64,000 nt of DNA from Xiphophorus maculatus. Lineage: Eukaryota > Chordata > Actinopteri > Cyprinodontiformes > Poeciliidae. The position numbers and the translations under genes were made by a program. The stretch is taken from NCBI RefSeq assembly GCF_002775205.1, contig NC_036459.1:16724312-16788311 (forward strand), given 5' to 3'. The notes beneath the pieces were generated by a model that saw nothing but the letters and a program-made list of their open reading frames with translations, was not told where the DNA came from and made no database searches. Shown here piece after piece: positions 26,372 to 52,960 of the stretch. Within the stretch, counting starts at the first letter, position 1. Every line of letters starts with the position of its first letter.

Positions 26372-27910
26372 AGCTCCAGCTCTTCTGCTGGTGGAGGGAG
26401 AAGCTTTCAGAGTCGGACTGCAACAAACACACAACCAACAAAAACAATGTGACGAACAAAGCAAACCACAAAGACTCACTATGGCTTTCTGAGCAATGGA
26501 CCGTACCATTCCAAGAGAATGTATCTGAACTCTGTACATTTTGCTGTTCTAGATCACAAAGATGGCGTTTCCCACTTTTTATCATAACTTTTTAAATAGT
26601 CTTTTGCTTTTTACTTTTTTTTCTGTTTCATTATCATGGTACAGCTGTAAACAAAAAGGCTTCACAACACAGACTGAAAATTTGTAGTTTCAAACACAGC
26701 TTCCTCTCAGGTACAGTGTTATTCGTGGGAGAGTGTAGCTGTGAACTCTGACCTCAGCGAGAACATTCTGCTTAACGAAGTACGTGAATCTCCCAAAAAC
26801 TCAAACGAGACCACGGGACTTGAAACTTCACGATCACTTTAGTTTCCTTCGACTTTTGCCTTCTATTTTTGTTCAACTTTACCAAAACCGTGTCTGTAAA
26901 GCATCTTTGTATATTGAAAAGCACTTATAGTTGAGGCCATTTGTCAGTTTTCACCAAAACAGCACCTTGTTCAGTATTTCTAAGGTCCTTTGATTTCGCT
27001 CAAAGTGTCAGCTAGCGAATCTGTGAACAGAACCAGACACTGGGAGGTCTGTATTAGATCTTGTTTGACGGGCGTGTGCAGAAGCGACACTACTGCTTCG
27101 GGAAGGCCGCCAAGCCTTCCGTTTCCATCCACCGTCCCCCGACTCCTGATCGGGGGCCACGGAGGGAAACCTAGAATGTTTTTTTCTTTATGGGAGAATA
27201 CTTTGAATTTGACCACATACAGTGGTTATAATAATATACTTGTTACACTTGTTAAACCGCAACAGCTTCAGCCGTACGAAGTCAGGTGCACTCCTAAACA
27301 TCAAGAAAATACCCAGAATTCTTCAGTGTTCAGTGTCATAGCACAATGCAGTGTTTTACAATGAAGAACAATGGCAACCCAGCATGGATCCAATTCCCAA
27401 CCGAGTCAAGAACCGCTCACCAGAGAGTGCACTGTGTTTCCAACACTAACACATCGAGAAAAACTGTGTCATCTATTTATGGAAGGCCGTTAAAGAAATG
27501 TAATTTAAACTATTTTAATATATTTATACCATGTTATATGTACATATGTATGTGAATGTATATACAGTATATATCTGTTTTTAAAGATTTTTGTTTGAAC
27601 AATTTCATGGAGCTCAAAATCCAAATGAGGTCATATTGTGAAGAGTTTGCTCAGAACATCAGAATGTTATCTGTTCATTTCTTTAGAAACACTGAATATT
27701 CGTCCTGGATGGATTCAGTGGTGAAAGGTCATGGCTGGAGCCACTTTGACATTTTTTTAAGCCCCTGAAGACAGACACAAATCAGCAAACCGTTCTCTTT
27801 GGTCAAACACAGAAAGGATGCTGCCTGTCAGTGCTACACTCTTGTTTCAATGAAACAATATGTACATGGTGTAAATAATGTCCCAATAAAATGAACTATG
27901 ACCTGAAACC
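26372..27910 (+). other. 3' UTR of gene A with poly(A) signal at 27885-27890
   Basis: About 1.5 kb from the stop to AATAAA, followed by a sequence conserved in units 0, B and C'. It contains a GC-rich hairpin (CCCCCGA / TCGGGGG, near 27136-27156). Opposed open frames inside (26980-27364) are not credible genes. Confidence 0.75.
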
Positions 27911-29823
27911 TTCACTCTCTGTCTTCTATGTTGTCCGCTTTATAAAGTTGGAGACAAATACCCTGGTATTGGTCTAGATTTGATGTTCGCATCTTAACGT
28001 GACATTTGCTCTATTCTGGTCTTTTATCTCTTAAACAGAGCTGAAAACTGTATAAACTGATTGGATTCATCAAGTCTGTATGAATAAATATAACTGTGCA
28101 TTATCAGCACAACAATAGGAAGTAGGACTGTGTAACCTAATATATTTGAAGGTAATATGTTAAGTGGAGTTTAGCTACTGTGATTCTCTTCTAAAGCTCT
28201 GTTTCAAAGAAGAAGACGGCCTCTTAATCTGATCCGCCCCTAAATCCTTTGAGAATAAACTTCATAAATCTTGCTGCTGTTCAGTTGTTCAATACCAGGA
28301 CCAAACAAATTGGTTTCCTACAGTGGAAGTATATTTACCAAATGGGCCCAAGTACCAGACCCCGTGGTACTCCATAAACAGCTGTAGTGTTAGTGGAAGA
28401 TTTATCATTGCCTTCATTATCATTAACATCAACACAATTGTCCTTAATCCAGATTGTCTGGGTTAGAAGCAGATGGATGACTGTGGAGAGAGTTCTTGTC
28501 TTGCAAGCCAAAAGTTGTGGGTTCAATTCCACTTTCCTCATGCCACGTGTCAACGTGCCCCAAAATGCCTTGATTTACATCTGTTCACTAAGGATGGATT
28601 AATCCTTTCTAAAACTGTGGTGACAACTAAAGTAATAGTTTGGCTGGCATGGGGTCTAAGGTTGAAAAAGGTTTGGATAAAAGCTAATATTTTCAGATCA
28701 CCAAAAGTCTAAATATAGATCTTCATTTACCCCAAAGGAAGCTGCACTTGATATGACAGAGTTACCGTGTTGGAAGTATGCCATGAACGTTATTTATTAT
28801 CATTTTTTGTTTGTTTTCAGAAAATTACCCATGAAGTCATCACCTTGATTTTCTTGATATTAAGAGCAAAATTTGTTTGTTGTAATCTGAATTTATTTCT
28901 TCTTACCTTTATTGTTCTTGGTAATATATATATAAAGTATCAAGTATTTAGCTTAGTATACAGCTCAGGAGGAGCTTAATCAGTGAAAGCCTTCTTATGG
29001 GAAACGGAGAAAAGTTTACTTTCCTAAGGTGGATCGCCAGCTCGATTCCTGGTCTGCCTGCCCTTATTGTTTATGTCCTTAGGCAAGACACTTCAACCGC
29101 CTCGCCTGCTGGTGTTGCGGTAAATTGCAACCTCGCTTCTGTAGCTACAATTCAGTAGCTTGCCTTCATCATCTTGCGCACTGAGAGTTCAATTTGAGAT
29201 ATAAAGGTCATTATAAATAAAATTAATTATTATTAAGACGGTAGCATTGTTACACAGTAAACTATTCTCTTCCCAATGATGACCTCTAGTGGTCAGTGGT
29301 TGACTTTCTCTCTCTGAAAAGTGATGGGGTTTTTTTTATTCCTAGAACTTAAAGTTAAACGATCTAAGTGTGTACTTTGCTCTTTTGGAGGCATTACGTT
29401 TTAAATGTATGACAGGACTCAAAGCATGTTCAGTTGCAATGACTGCTAGGCTCCCTCAGATAAACACAGCACAGCAGAAGATAATGGATCGGTCTCACCT
29501 GAATAAAATAAAATAAAATAAAATAAAATGTGTCCTGACCTGCACAAAAGCAAAAAAAAAAAGAAACTCCAATGACATCAAACAATGATTTTAAAAGCAA
29601 TAAGCATGCACAAATAAGCAAAATAAAAAGTTCTAGAAGGCAATAATGTTACCCTAAAAAAATGACCTAAATTAGAAATGTTGACCCAGGTAACCCACAA
29701 AATTGTAGACATTACAGTAAGCTTTCAGTGGTGTGAAAAATGTTTTGCCCCCTTGTAGTTTTCTCCTGCTTTTGCTGTTTTGTCATACTTAAATGTTTCA
29801 GTGGAAAAACAACAGCAAAAAGG
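27911..29823. repeat. Duplicated intergenic block with SINE-like relics (second copy)
   Basis: Second copy of 14286-16221, same order of relics: LINE piece (about 28265-28455), tRNA-like SINE fragment (about 28470-28560) and CTTAGGCAAGACAC fragment (about 29045-29180). Its homology stops at about 29823, where foreign elements begin. No gene. Confidence 0.7.
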
Positions 29824-30290
29824 TTATAAATGACCTATTAGCTTAATTACATGCTCTAATCTTAGAATCAACACCAGTAGTTGGGAACTGTAAAAAAAAA
29901 AAGTCTTTGAAGAGGAAAAGAGGGAAATTGCACTTGGTCCTGATAACATACTTGTGAAGGTATGATGGCAGAGTTTTATGGAGATAAAGTGTTCTTCGAC
30001 ATATGGATGCCAAGAGATGAACTGTGGTGTAACATGAGGAGGTCTGTAGAGGAAAAGATGGTAGATCAAGGATCTACCCTAATCCACTTCTTGTTTGTTC
30101 TTGTGATTAACAGCCTTAAAGATGAGGTTATGTAGGAGTGTCCATGGACTGTGATGTTTGCAGATGACACTGAGACCTACAGTGAAACCAGGGTATAGGC
30201 AAAGGAAAGGCTAGAGATGTGAAGGTATATACTGGACAAGAGAGGCACCACAAGACAGAATACATGTGTCTAAAAAAAGGTGAATAGGTG
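29824..30290 (+). pseudogene. LINE reverse-transcriptase fragment (RTE/Rex3-like)
   Basis: Plus-strand translation gives G-P-D-N-I-L-V-K-V (near 29940) and E-x-P-W-T-V-M-F-A-D-D-T-E (near 30130-30175) with stops and shifts between. F-A-D-D marks the reverse-transcriptase active site. It is a decayed internal piece without ends, next to the Gypsy fragment. Confidence 0.65.
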
Positions 30291-30329
30291 ATGTTACAGG
30301 GAGAGTAGCAGCAGGTCGCAGACAGGTGA

Positions 30330-31183
30330 TTTCTGAACCTCCTCTCCCTTTCTTCAGCAGAAAGCCAGGTCCTACCCAACGGCATGGGCTCCTCAGTGTT
30401 AACAAGGGGGGGCGTGAAGACTTGGGGCAAGCTGCTTGGACTGACCTGAACAGTTGAGACCCTTCTTTGATAATTAGATGGAGACCTCTCCCTCTTACGT
30501 TCACGAAGGCGTTGGTCAATCCGCGTGGCAAGCCTTTCTAAGGCCTCGAGGGACACAGGAGGGTCACGGGTAGCAATCTCATCCTTGATATCATCTGACA
30601 GGCCCTGGTAAAAAATGTCAAACATGGCTTCATTATTCCAAAGACAACTGGACTTCAAGGCATGGAAATTGATGATATAGTCAGAAACAGGTCGAGAGCC
30701 CTGTTTGAGAGAAAACAGTCTCCTGGCAGCCTCTCTCTCGGGACGGATAGGATCAAAAACCCTCTTCATCTCATCAGAAAACTCTAAAAATGAGTCACAG
30801 CTGTCAGCAGCACTCTCCCACTCAGATGTTCCCCACAGCTTAGCCTTACCAGATAGTAGAGAGATGGTATAGGCCACCTTGGCCCGTTCAGAAGGGAAGG
30901 CTGAGGGCTGGAGTTCAAAATGCAGAGAACACTGGGTTAAAAAAGGTCTGCATTGTTCAGGATCCCCATCAAAACGCTCAGGTGGGGGAATCTTGGGTTC
31001 GTTGTTAGCGTTAACCATGGGAGTGGCAGTAAGTGGGAGTGGCCGCATAACTGAGGGCCTAGCTTGGGTTTGGGAATCCCTTAGAGAAGAAAGTCCCTGT
31101 AAAAGCTCCTGGACATTTCTTTCTAGGCCGGTAACAGCATCCTCTACTTTAGAACACCAACCGGGATTTGGCTGTGGGTTCAT
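30330..31183 (-). pseudogene. Ty3/Gypsy gag fragment
   Basis: The gag frame starts at the ATG at 31183, 17 nt after the LTR. About 285 residues look like Ty3/Gypsy gag: P-P-P-E-R-F-D-G-D-P-E-Q-C-R-P-F-L-T-Q-C near residue 80, W-G-T-S-E-W-E-S, and G-L-S-D-D-I-K-D-E-I-A-T-R. The frame is open until about 30330, just before the place of the zinc knuckle; protease, reverse transcriptase, integrase and 3' LTR are absent. The same domain type gave rise to host genes such as RTL/PEG10, but here the LTR context shows a plain truncated element. Confidence 0.8.
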
Positions 31184-31199
31184 ACTGGCGAGATCGTAC

Positions 31200-31786
31200 T
31201 GTAATGGTAAAAGCAGAATCAGCCAGAACCCAAAACGCAGCCACAAGAGGATGGTTAACCAAAAAGTTTTATTACTAAAGTAAATGGTGTAGAAGGATGT
31301 GGTCACACTAGTGGGTCAGGGACGAGGAATCCACAGGGGTCAGGAGTCCAGCCGGGGGAGGGGAGGGTGAATGGACAAGGGGAGATCTGTGGGAGTCTCA
31401 GGGGACAAACAGACGACAGGGGCAAAATCCACCAACCAGAGGCTGAGTCGTGAAACGGTCCAGGGTCATGCACGGGAGGGTCTCAGGCAGTGAAAATCCA
31501 GAATCCAGAAGGCAGGAGGCAGGGTCAAAAACAGGCAGGGTTCAGCAACAGGACTTTCAACAGCAAAAGGATTAGGCAAAAATCTGTGGTCAAAAACAGG
31601 CAGGATCAGAAACCAGAAAACACTTTGAAACATGAGACAAGGCTTGAAAGCTGTGACAGGGGCAACAGACGATCTCGCACTGAGCTGGTGACGAGCAGCT
31701 GATTAAGTAGGGACCAGCTCAGTGCAGGTGAGGGCAATGAGCAATCAGCACAGCCAAGCCAGAGCTGAAGGGCTGGAATCATGACA
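31200..31786 (-). repeat. Ty3/Gypsy 5' LTR (587 bp)
   Basis: On the minus strand it begins TGTCATGATTCC at 31786 and ends ...CCATTACA at 31200, so it has TG...CA ends. It contains AATAAA (minus, about 31275). The leader TACGATCTCGCC and the gag ATG follow. No second LTR is in the window. Just beyond 31786 the sequence resumes homology with gene A intron 1 at 18831. Confidence 0.75.
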
Positions 31787-32875
31787 TTATTCTTCTGTAC
31801 GGGTTTGTCAGCTAATAAGTTGACATAATGGATGATTGTAGGTCATATATTGAAAGTTTAATCTGAAAAAGACTGTCTCAACCATTCTGAGTTTATACAT
31901 ACACATTTGGCAGAGTGAACAGACAAGTGGACATAATCAAACTGAAAATATAAAAATATTGATCCACTGCCTTCTTTTTTTGCTTTTTATCTGTAAAATA
32001 TCCATCAACTAGAAGCCTGGTACTAAAATTGTGATATCCAGACACTGATTGAGACAATAATAGCAGCATTTAAACACTAACTCTCTTTTCTACCAAGCAA
32101 GGAGAAACATGGCACAGAATATGTAAGCGGCAACATCGTAAACTTCAGTTACCTTTAGGTTTTCATTTCTCACGTCTCATTCTGTATTTTTTACTCAGCA
32201 ACAGTATGTTTCGTCAAGTGGGACGGAGTTTTCTAGCAAAGATCCTTGGAGTGTCATCTTATTGTTACAGAAGTGGCATCACACTGTTTGTGTACAAACA
32301 CCTTTTATCATTTTTAAATATTTAAGAATATTGAGTCTCACTGTCCACTGAAGAGCAGTCTGATGTTAAAACTGAGATGAAATTTTCATGTACTCAAAAA
32401 GATGAAGACAACAAACGATGACAGTAAAGAGCAGTCGCTTTATTTTAAGTGTGAGAAACTGCTGGAAGTGTGAGGCTCGTTTTAACCTGTGCTGACAAAA
32501 CTAAACTGTACATCCTGTCAACACATTAAACATAAAATTGTCCAAACTCCCTCCATAACTAAAACTCAATCTCAGGGAAAGAAACTGAACAGGTTAGTTC
32601 CTGTTTTTATTCCACCTGTAATCATTTTTCTTTCTGGGACACCTTGACAGTTTCTTCACAATACCAGGGTGATTCTTCTAGCGGTGGGATTCCCTTCAAC
32701 CTGACCAACAAAAACCTGGGCAGTAGGTTTCTGTTGATTCCATTGCCAAGGGTCAGTCCTTGATGGATGGTGTAAGCCTACGTCTATTCTAGCATCGAAA
32801 GCACAAAGTATAAAGAATTATTTATCGTTGTCAGGCTCACTGACCTGGAACAAGCTGGCCGGTTATTCAACTGAG
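31787..32875 (+). other. Remaining part of the gene B 5' region (intron 1, distal half)
   Basis: Homologous to 18831-19819 of gene A. The promoter, exon 1 and first kilobase of intron 1 known from A, C and D are missing upstream. It includes the conserved ATGGCACAGAATAT/GTAAGC stretch (from 32109) and a B-specific segment before the start codon. Confidence 0.65.
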
Positions 32876-39862
<6,987 letters not shown>

Positions 39863-41205
39863 AGCTCCAGCTCTTCTGCTGGTGGAGGGGGAAGCTTTCA
39901 GAGTCGGACTGCAACAAACACACAACCAACAAAAACAGTGTGACGAACAAAGCAAACCACAAAGACTCACTTGATGCTCGGCTCTGGCTTTCTGAGCAAT
40001 GGACCGTACCATTCCAAGAGAATGTATCTGAACTCTGTACATTTTGCTGTTGTAGATCACAAAGATGGTATTTCCCTCTTTTTATCGTAACTTTTTAAAT
40101 AATATTTCGCTTTTTACTTTTTTTTCTGTTTCATTATTGTGGTACAGCTGTTAACAAAAAGGCCTCACAACACAGACTGAAAATTTGTAGTTTCAAACAC
40201 AGCTTCCTCTCAGGTACAGTGTTATTCGTGGGAGAGTGTAGCTGTGAACTCTGACCTCAGCGAGAACATCCTGCTTAACGAAGTACGTGAATCTCCCAAA
40301 GACACAAACGAGACCACGGGACTTAAAGCTTCACGGACAATTTATTTTCTTTCGACCTTTGCCTTCTGTTTTGTTCAATTTTACCAATAAAAACAAAACT
40401 TTATGCGGTCTGTATTAGATCTTGTTTGACGGGCGTGTGCGGCAGCGACACTACTGCTTCGGGAAGGCCGCCAAGGCTTTCGTTTCCCTCCACCATCCCG
40501 CGACTCCTGATCGGGGGCCACGGAGGGAAACCTAGAATGTTTTTTTCTTGTTAAACCGCAACAGCTTCAGCCGTACGAAGTCAGGTGCACTCCTAAACAT
40601 CAAGAAAATACCCAGAATTCTTCAGTGTCATAGCACAATGCAGTGTTTTACAATGAAGAACAATGATAACCCAGCATGGAGCCAAATCCCAACCAAGTCA
40701 AGAACCGCTCATCAGAGAGTGCACTGTGTTTCCAACACTAACACATCAAGAAAAACTGTGTCATCTATTTATGGAAGGCCGTTAAAGAAATGTAATTTCA
40801 TTTATTTTAATATATTTATACAATGTTATATGACATATGCATGTGAATGTATATACAGTATATGTTTGTTTTTAAAGATTTTTGTGTGAACAATTTCATG
40901 GAGCTCAAAATCCAAATGAGGTCATATTGTGAAGAGTTTGCTCAGAACATCAGAGTGTTATCTGTTCATTTCTTTAGAAACACTGAATATTCGTCCTGGA
41001 TGGATTCAGTGGTGAAAGGTCATGGCTGGAGCCACTTTGACATTTTTTTAAGCCCCTGAAGACAGACACAAATCAGCAAACCGTTCTCTTTGGTCAAACA
41101 CAGAAAGGATGCTGCCTGTCAGAGCTACACTCTTGTTTCAATGAAACAATATGTACATGGTGTAAATAATGTCCCAATAAAATGAACTATGACCTGAAAC
41201 CTTCA
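39863..41205 (+). other. 3' UTR of gene B with poly(A) signal at 41176-41181
   Basis: Homologous to the gene A 3' UTR, but with an internal deletion of about 150 bp around 40375-40405 and a second gap at 40550. In the GC-rich hairpin one arm is changed (CCCGCGA), so the stem is interrupted. Confidence 0.72.
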
Positions 41206-41519
41206 CTCTCTGTCTTCTATGTTGTCCGCTTTATAAAGTTGGAGACAAATACCCTGGTATTGGTCTAGATTTGATGTTCGCATCTTAACGTGACATTTGC
41301 TCTATTCTGGTCTTTTATCTCTTAAACAGAGCTGAAAACTGTGTAAACTGATTGGATTCATCAAGTCTGTATGAATAAATATAACTGTGCATTATCAGCA
41401 CAACAATAGGAAGTAGGACTGTGTAACCTAATATATTTGAAGGTAATATGTTAAGTGGAGATTAGCTACTGTGATTCTCTTCTAAAGCTCTGTTTTTTCC
41501 CCTTTTGATTGTTTTTTAT

Positions 41520-41681
41520 CCAATAGCACATCGTTGTGTGCCAGTCTCCGCCTCTCACCCTTCCTGTGACTCTGTCCTATAAGTATCAGAGCTGATGCAA
41601 ATAAAGGTAAGTCCTAACACCTGCTCCAGGAGTAAAGTCTCCTCCCTTTTAAATAGTTTCACTTTGTTCACGTCTCTAAAG
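41520..41681 (+). promoter_or_regulatory. Promoter and putative non-coding exon 1 of gene C
   Basis: CCAAT 41520-41524, TATAA 41578-41582, CARE-like TGATGCAAA 41593-41601 (this also contains the octamer ATGCAAAT), donor CTAAAG/GTGAGTAG after 41681. An earlier donor-like AAAG/GTAAGTCC lies at 41607. The poly(A) signal of gene B is only about 400 bp upstream. Confidence 0.64.
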
Positions 41682-42092
41682 GTGAGTAGCCTACATTTAC
41701 TCTGTTACTTTAGTAACTTTTTGATAAATATATACTTCTTAGAACAGATTTACTGTACTATACTTTTAATTTTTACTTAAACATTAAGTAAAAATTATTA
41801 AATATAATAATAACAAGTACATATTATTGTTAACAGTATGAGGCTCTGATATGAATATATGTTTTTTTTGCCATTCTACCCAGTGGATTAGCTTTTACAA
41901 GTTTATTGTAAATCTGTTTTGGGCAATTCTGAGATGCAGTAAAAAGAAAAAATAATAAAATGTGATAAGTCATATCAAAAATAATATGACTTTATGCAAC
42001 TGATATTAGTTTTTATTGTGGTAATGAATAAATTGAGAACTTTTTACAGTTTCACATAATCCATTTCTAATCTGCGTCAAACAGTTGAGCTT

Positions 42093-43115
42093 CATCGTCA
42101 TGTTACTGAAGGGCAGCTACTATGTCAGTGAGAAGTTCTGTTGGTAATTAAAGTTCATGCCGAACATCTGAAAGTGTTCATTTTTAGAAAACAACCTGAA
42201 CTCTGGTCACTTTCTGGAGTAAGAACAAGCTATGAGGCTCAAATCATAATGACGCATTTCTTTCATCCGCTGTTACTGAAGTAAAAAAAGTCATGATTTC
42301 TCTTCATTTTCGCATCTTATATAAACTATGTCACCTGTTTCAACAAATAAATCAGTTTATTGCTGCAATATCAAACTGAATATGTGTATAGTTCTGTATA
42401 GTTTGAAAATAAATAAGATGTTTGTGTCAGTTCTAAAGGTTAGACTTTCAGCTGTTTCTTACTGACTCGCTTGAAACAGGTTTTTAAAGCAGGTCAAACA
42501 AGTCAGTGGTCCGTATCAAAGTATGAACAACAGAAAAAGTCTTGTCTACAACATCTAATGTTTGACTGTCTTTTAATCAGATGTCACACTAGACTTTCTT
42601 GTTGAAAAAAGCGTCATCGTCATGTTACTGAAGGGCAGCTACTATGTCAGTGAGAAGTTCTGTTGGTAATTAAAGTTCATGCCGAACATCTGAAAGTGTT
42701 CATTTTTAGAAAACAACCTGAACTCTGGTCTCTTTCTGGAGTAAGAACAAGATATGAGGCTTAAATCATAATGACTTTCATCTGTTACTGAAGTGAACAG
42801 TGTCATGATTACTACTAGGCTGTTTCTCTGTGTTTTCGGATCTTATATAAGCAAAACTATGACACCTGTTTCAACAAATAAATCATGTTATTGCTGCAAT
42901 ATCAAACTGAATATGTGTATAGTTCTGTATAGTTTGAAAATAAAAAAGGTGTTTGGGTCAGTTCTAAAGGTTTGACTTTCTATTGTTCTTTTCTGACTCG
43001 CTTGAAACAGGTTTTTAAAACTGGTCAGACAAGTCAGTGGTCCGTATCAAAGTATGAACAACAGAAAAAAATGTTTGACTGTCCTCTAGTCAGACGTCAC
43101 TCTAGCCTTTTTTTG
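42093..43115. repeat. Tandem duplication of about 521 bp in intron 1 of gene C
   Basis: CATCGTCATGTTACTGAAGG and about 500 bp after it occur at 42093 and again at 42614. A and D have it once (18278 and 58794). The copies differ at scattered bases and by small indels. Confidence 0.85.
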
Positions 43116-43673
43116 TTGTCCCTCATGTTAACTGAGAGCATAAAAAAAAACTTCCCAAGGTGGAAATAGTTATTCTTCTGTTTGTCAGCTAATAAGTTGA
43201 CATAATGGATGATTGTAGGTCATATATTGAAAGTCTAATCTGAAAAAGACTATCTCAACCATTCTGAGTTTATACATACACATTTGGCAGAGTGAACAGA
43301 CAAGTGGACATAATCAAACTGAAAATATAAAAATATTGATCCACTGCCTTCTTTTTTTGCTTTTTATCTGTAAAATATCCATCAACTAGAAGCCTGGGAC
43401 TAAAATTGTGATATCCAGACACTGATTGAGACAATAATAGCAGCATTTAAACACTAACTCTCTTTTCTACCAAGCAAGGAGAAACATGGCACAGAATATG
43501 TAAGCGGCAACATCGTAAACTTTAGGTTTTCGTTTCTCACGTCTCATTCTGTATTTTTCACTCAGCAACAGAATGTTTCGTCAAGTGGGAAGGAGTTTTC
43601 TAGCAAAGATCCTTGGAGTGTCATCTTATTGTTACAGAAGTGGCATCACACTGTTTGTGTACGAACACCTTTT

Positions 43674-43805
43674 CCATCCATCCATCCATTTTCTTACACT
43701 GTTGTCCCTAGTGGGGTCGCGAGGTGCTGGTGCCTATCTCCAGCTAACATTCCGGGCGAGAGGCGGGGTACAACCTGGACCGGTCGCCAGTCTGTCCCAA
43801 CGAAC
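43674..43805 (-). mobile_element. LINE 3' tail, intron 1 of gene C
   Basis: (CCAT)n then TTTTCTTACACTGTTGTCCC and CCGGTCGCCAGTCTGTC, a dispersed repeat of fish with its tail at the left, hence minus orientation. The same insertion is present in D at 59890-60020 and absent from A and B. Confidence 0.8.
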
Positions 43806-44321
43806 ATTTTTTAACATTTTTCAATATTTAAGAATATTAAGTCTCACTGTCCAGTGAAAAGCAGTCTGATGTTAGAGACTTTAACTGCTATGTCTCTTAT
43901 AGTTCATACCTGAACTATAAGATGAAGACAACAAAAGTGCCAACTACGATGACAGTAAAATGCAGTCGCTTTATTTTAAGTGTGAGAAACTGCTGGAAGT
44001 GTGAGGCTCATTTTAACCTGTGCTGACAAAACTAAACTGTACATCCTGTCAACAAAATAAACATAAAATTGTCTTTTCTATGAAAGCCAAGACTCTAATT
44101 TAGTTGCAGAGAGTCCAAACTCCCTCCATAACTAAAACTCAATCTCAGGGAAAGAAACTGAACAGGTTAGTTCCTGTTTTTATTCCACCTGTAATCATTT
44201 TTCTTTCTGGTATCCTTGACAGTTTCTTCACAATACCAGGGTGATTCTTCTAGCGGTAACAAAAACCTGGGCAGTAGGTTTTTGTTCATCCCATTGCCAA
44301 GGGTCAGTCCTTTTCAATGGG

Positions 44322-52423
<8,102 letters not shown>

Positions 52424-52960
52424 AGTTCCAGCTCTTTTGATGCTAGCGAGGAACTGAATTTATTTTCTGTTTTTAACTTTTATTTTAAAGTTGCCATTTT
52501 TTACTGTATCAAATATATGTGCTTTTTAGGATTTAAAAGCACATATTATTTGTCTTTTTTCAGGTAAGCCAAACCTATTCAATATTTCTCCTAAAGTCCT
52601 ATGACTTTGCACAGAGGTACTAAGCTGTGTTAGCACTGACATGCTAACACTATGTACTCCAGCTTAAGTAATACTACTTGTATATTAAAGAGATACATAT
52701 CTGCGTGCTGTGGTGACGTAGGGCATAGCACGACCCACGTTTGGAGGCCTTGAGTCCTCGAACCGGCCGTCGTGGGTTCGATTCCCGGACCCAGCGACAT
52801 TTGCCGCATGTTCTTTCTCTCTTTCCTGTCAGCCTACTAGAACCCACAAAAAAAAGATGCATATCTTTTTAAAATATTTTGGAATGTCAAATCAATAATT
52901 TTTTTATGAAGCATTTGATTCAAATTTTTAAATAAAATGTTGTATTGAACCTCAATTCTC
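52424..52960 (+). other. 3' UTR of gene C with poly(A) signal at 52931-52936
   Basis: Different from the A/B type, but homologous to 55810-56520 after C'. It holds a SINE insertion. AATAAAATGTTG at 52931 is matched at 56203 in C'. Confidence 0.65.
52702..52854 (+). mobile_element. tRNA-derived SINE in the gene C 3' UTR
   Basis: It carries a polymerase III B box (GGTTCGATTCC), then GGACCCAGCGACATTTGCCGC, and ends in an A run. An 11-bp target duplication AGATACATATC / AGATGCATATC flanks it (52691-52701 and 52855-52865). C' has the empty site (near 56083). Not a functional tRNA gene: the A-box half is degenerate and the body continues past a tRNA length. Confidence 0.85.

Larger units (their letters stand above)
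41682..44321 (+). other. Intron 1 and exon 2 leader of gene C
   Basis: Homologous to the gene A intron but with an internal tandem duplication (42093-42613 repeated from 42614) and a LINE tail (43674-43805). No gene. Exon 2 leader probably starts after the TTGACAG acceptor near 44221. Confidence 0.5.

Noticed and set aside
26980-27364. Opposed open frames of 78 and 124 codons in the 3' UTR, also in units 0 and C'
   Set aside because: They lie within a duplicated 3' UTR, are disrupted by a deletion in the gene B copy, have no recognisable domain, and share conservation only because the DNA was duplicated.
30128-31306. Domesticated gag gene (RTL/PEG10-like)
   Set aside because: The frame sits directly behind its own LTR, is cut before the zinc knuckle and runs into unrelated DNA, so it is a truncated Gypsy copy.
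44241-44321. N-terminal extension of gene C upstream of the chosen ATG
   Set aside because: The frame is open, but the preceding residues are not shared with A, B or D and fall in the exon 2 leader; no better start codon is there.
52702-52800. Possible tRNA gene (B box GGTTCGATTCC)
   Set aside because: The sequence continues as a SINE body, ends in an A run and has target-site duplications; the tRNA half is degenerate.
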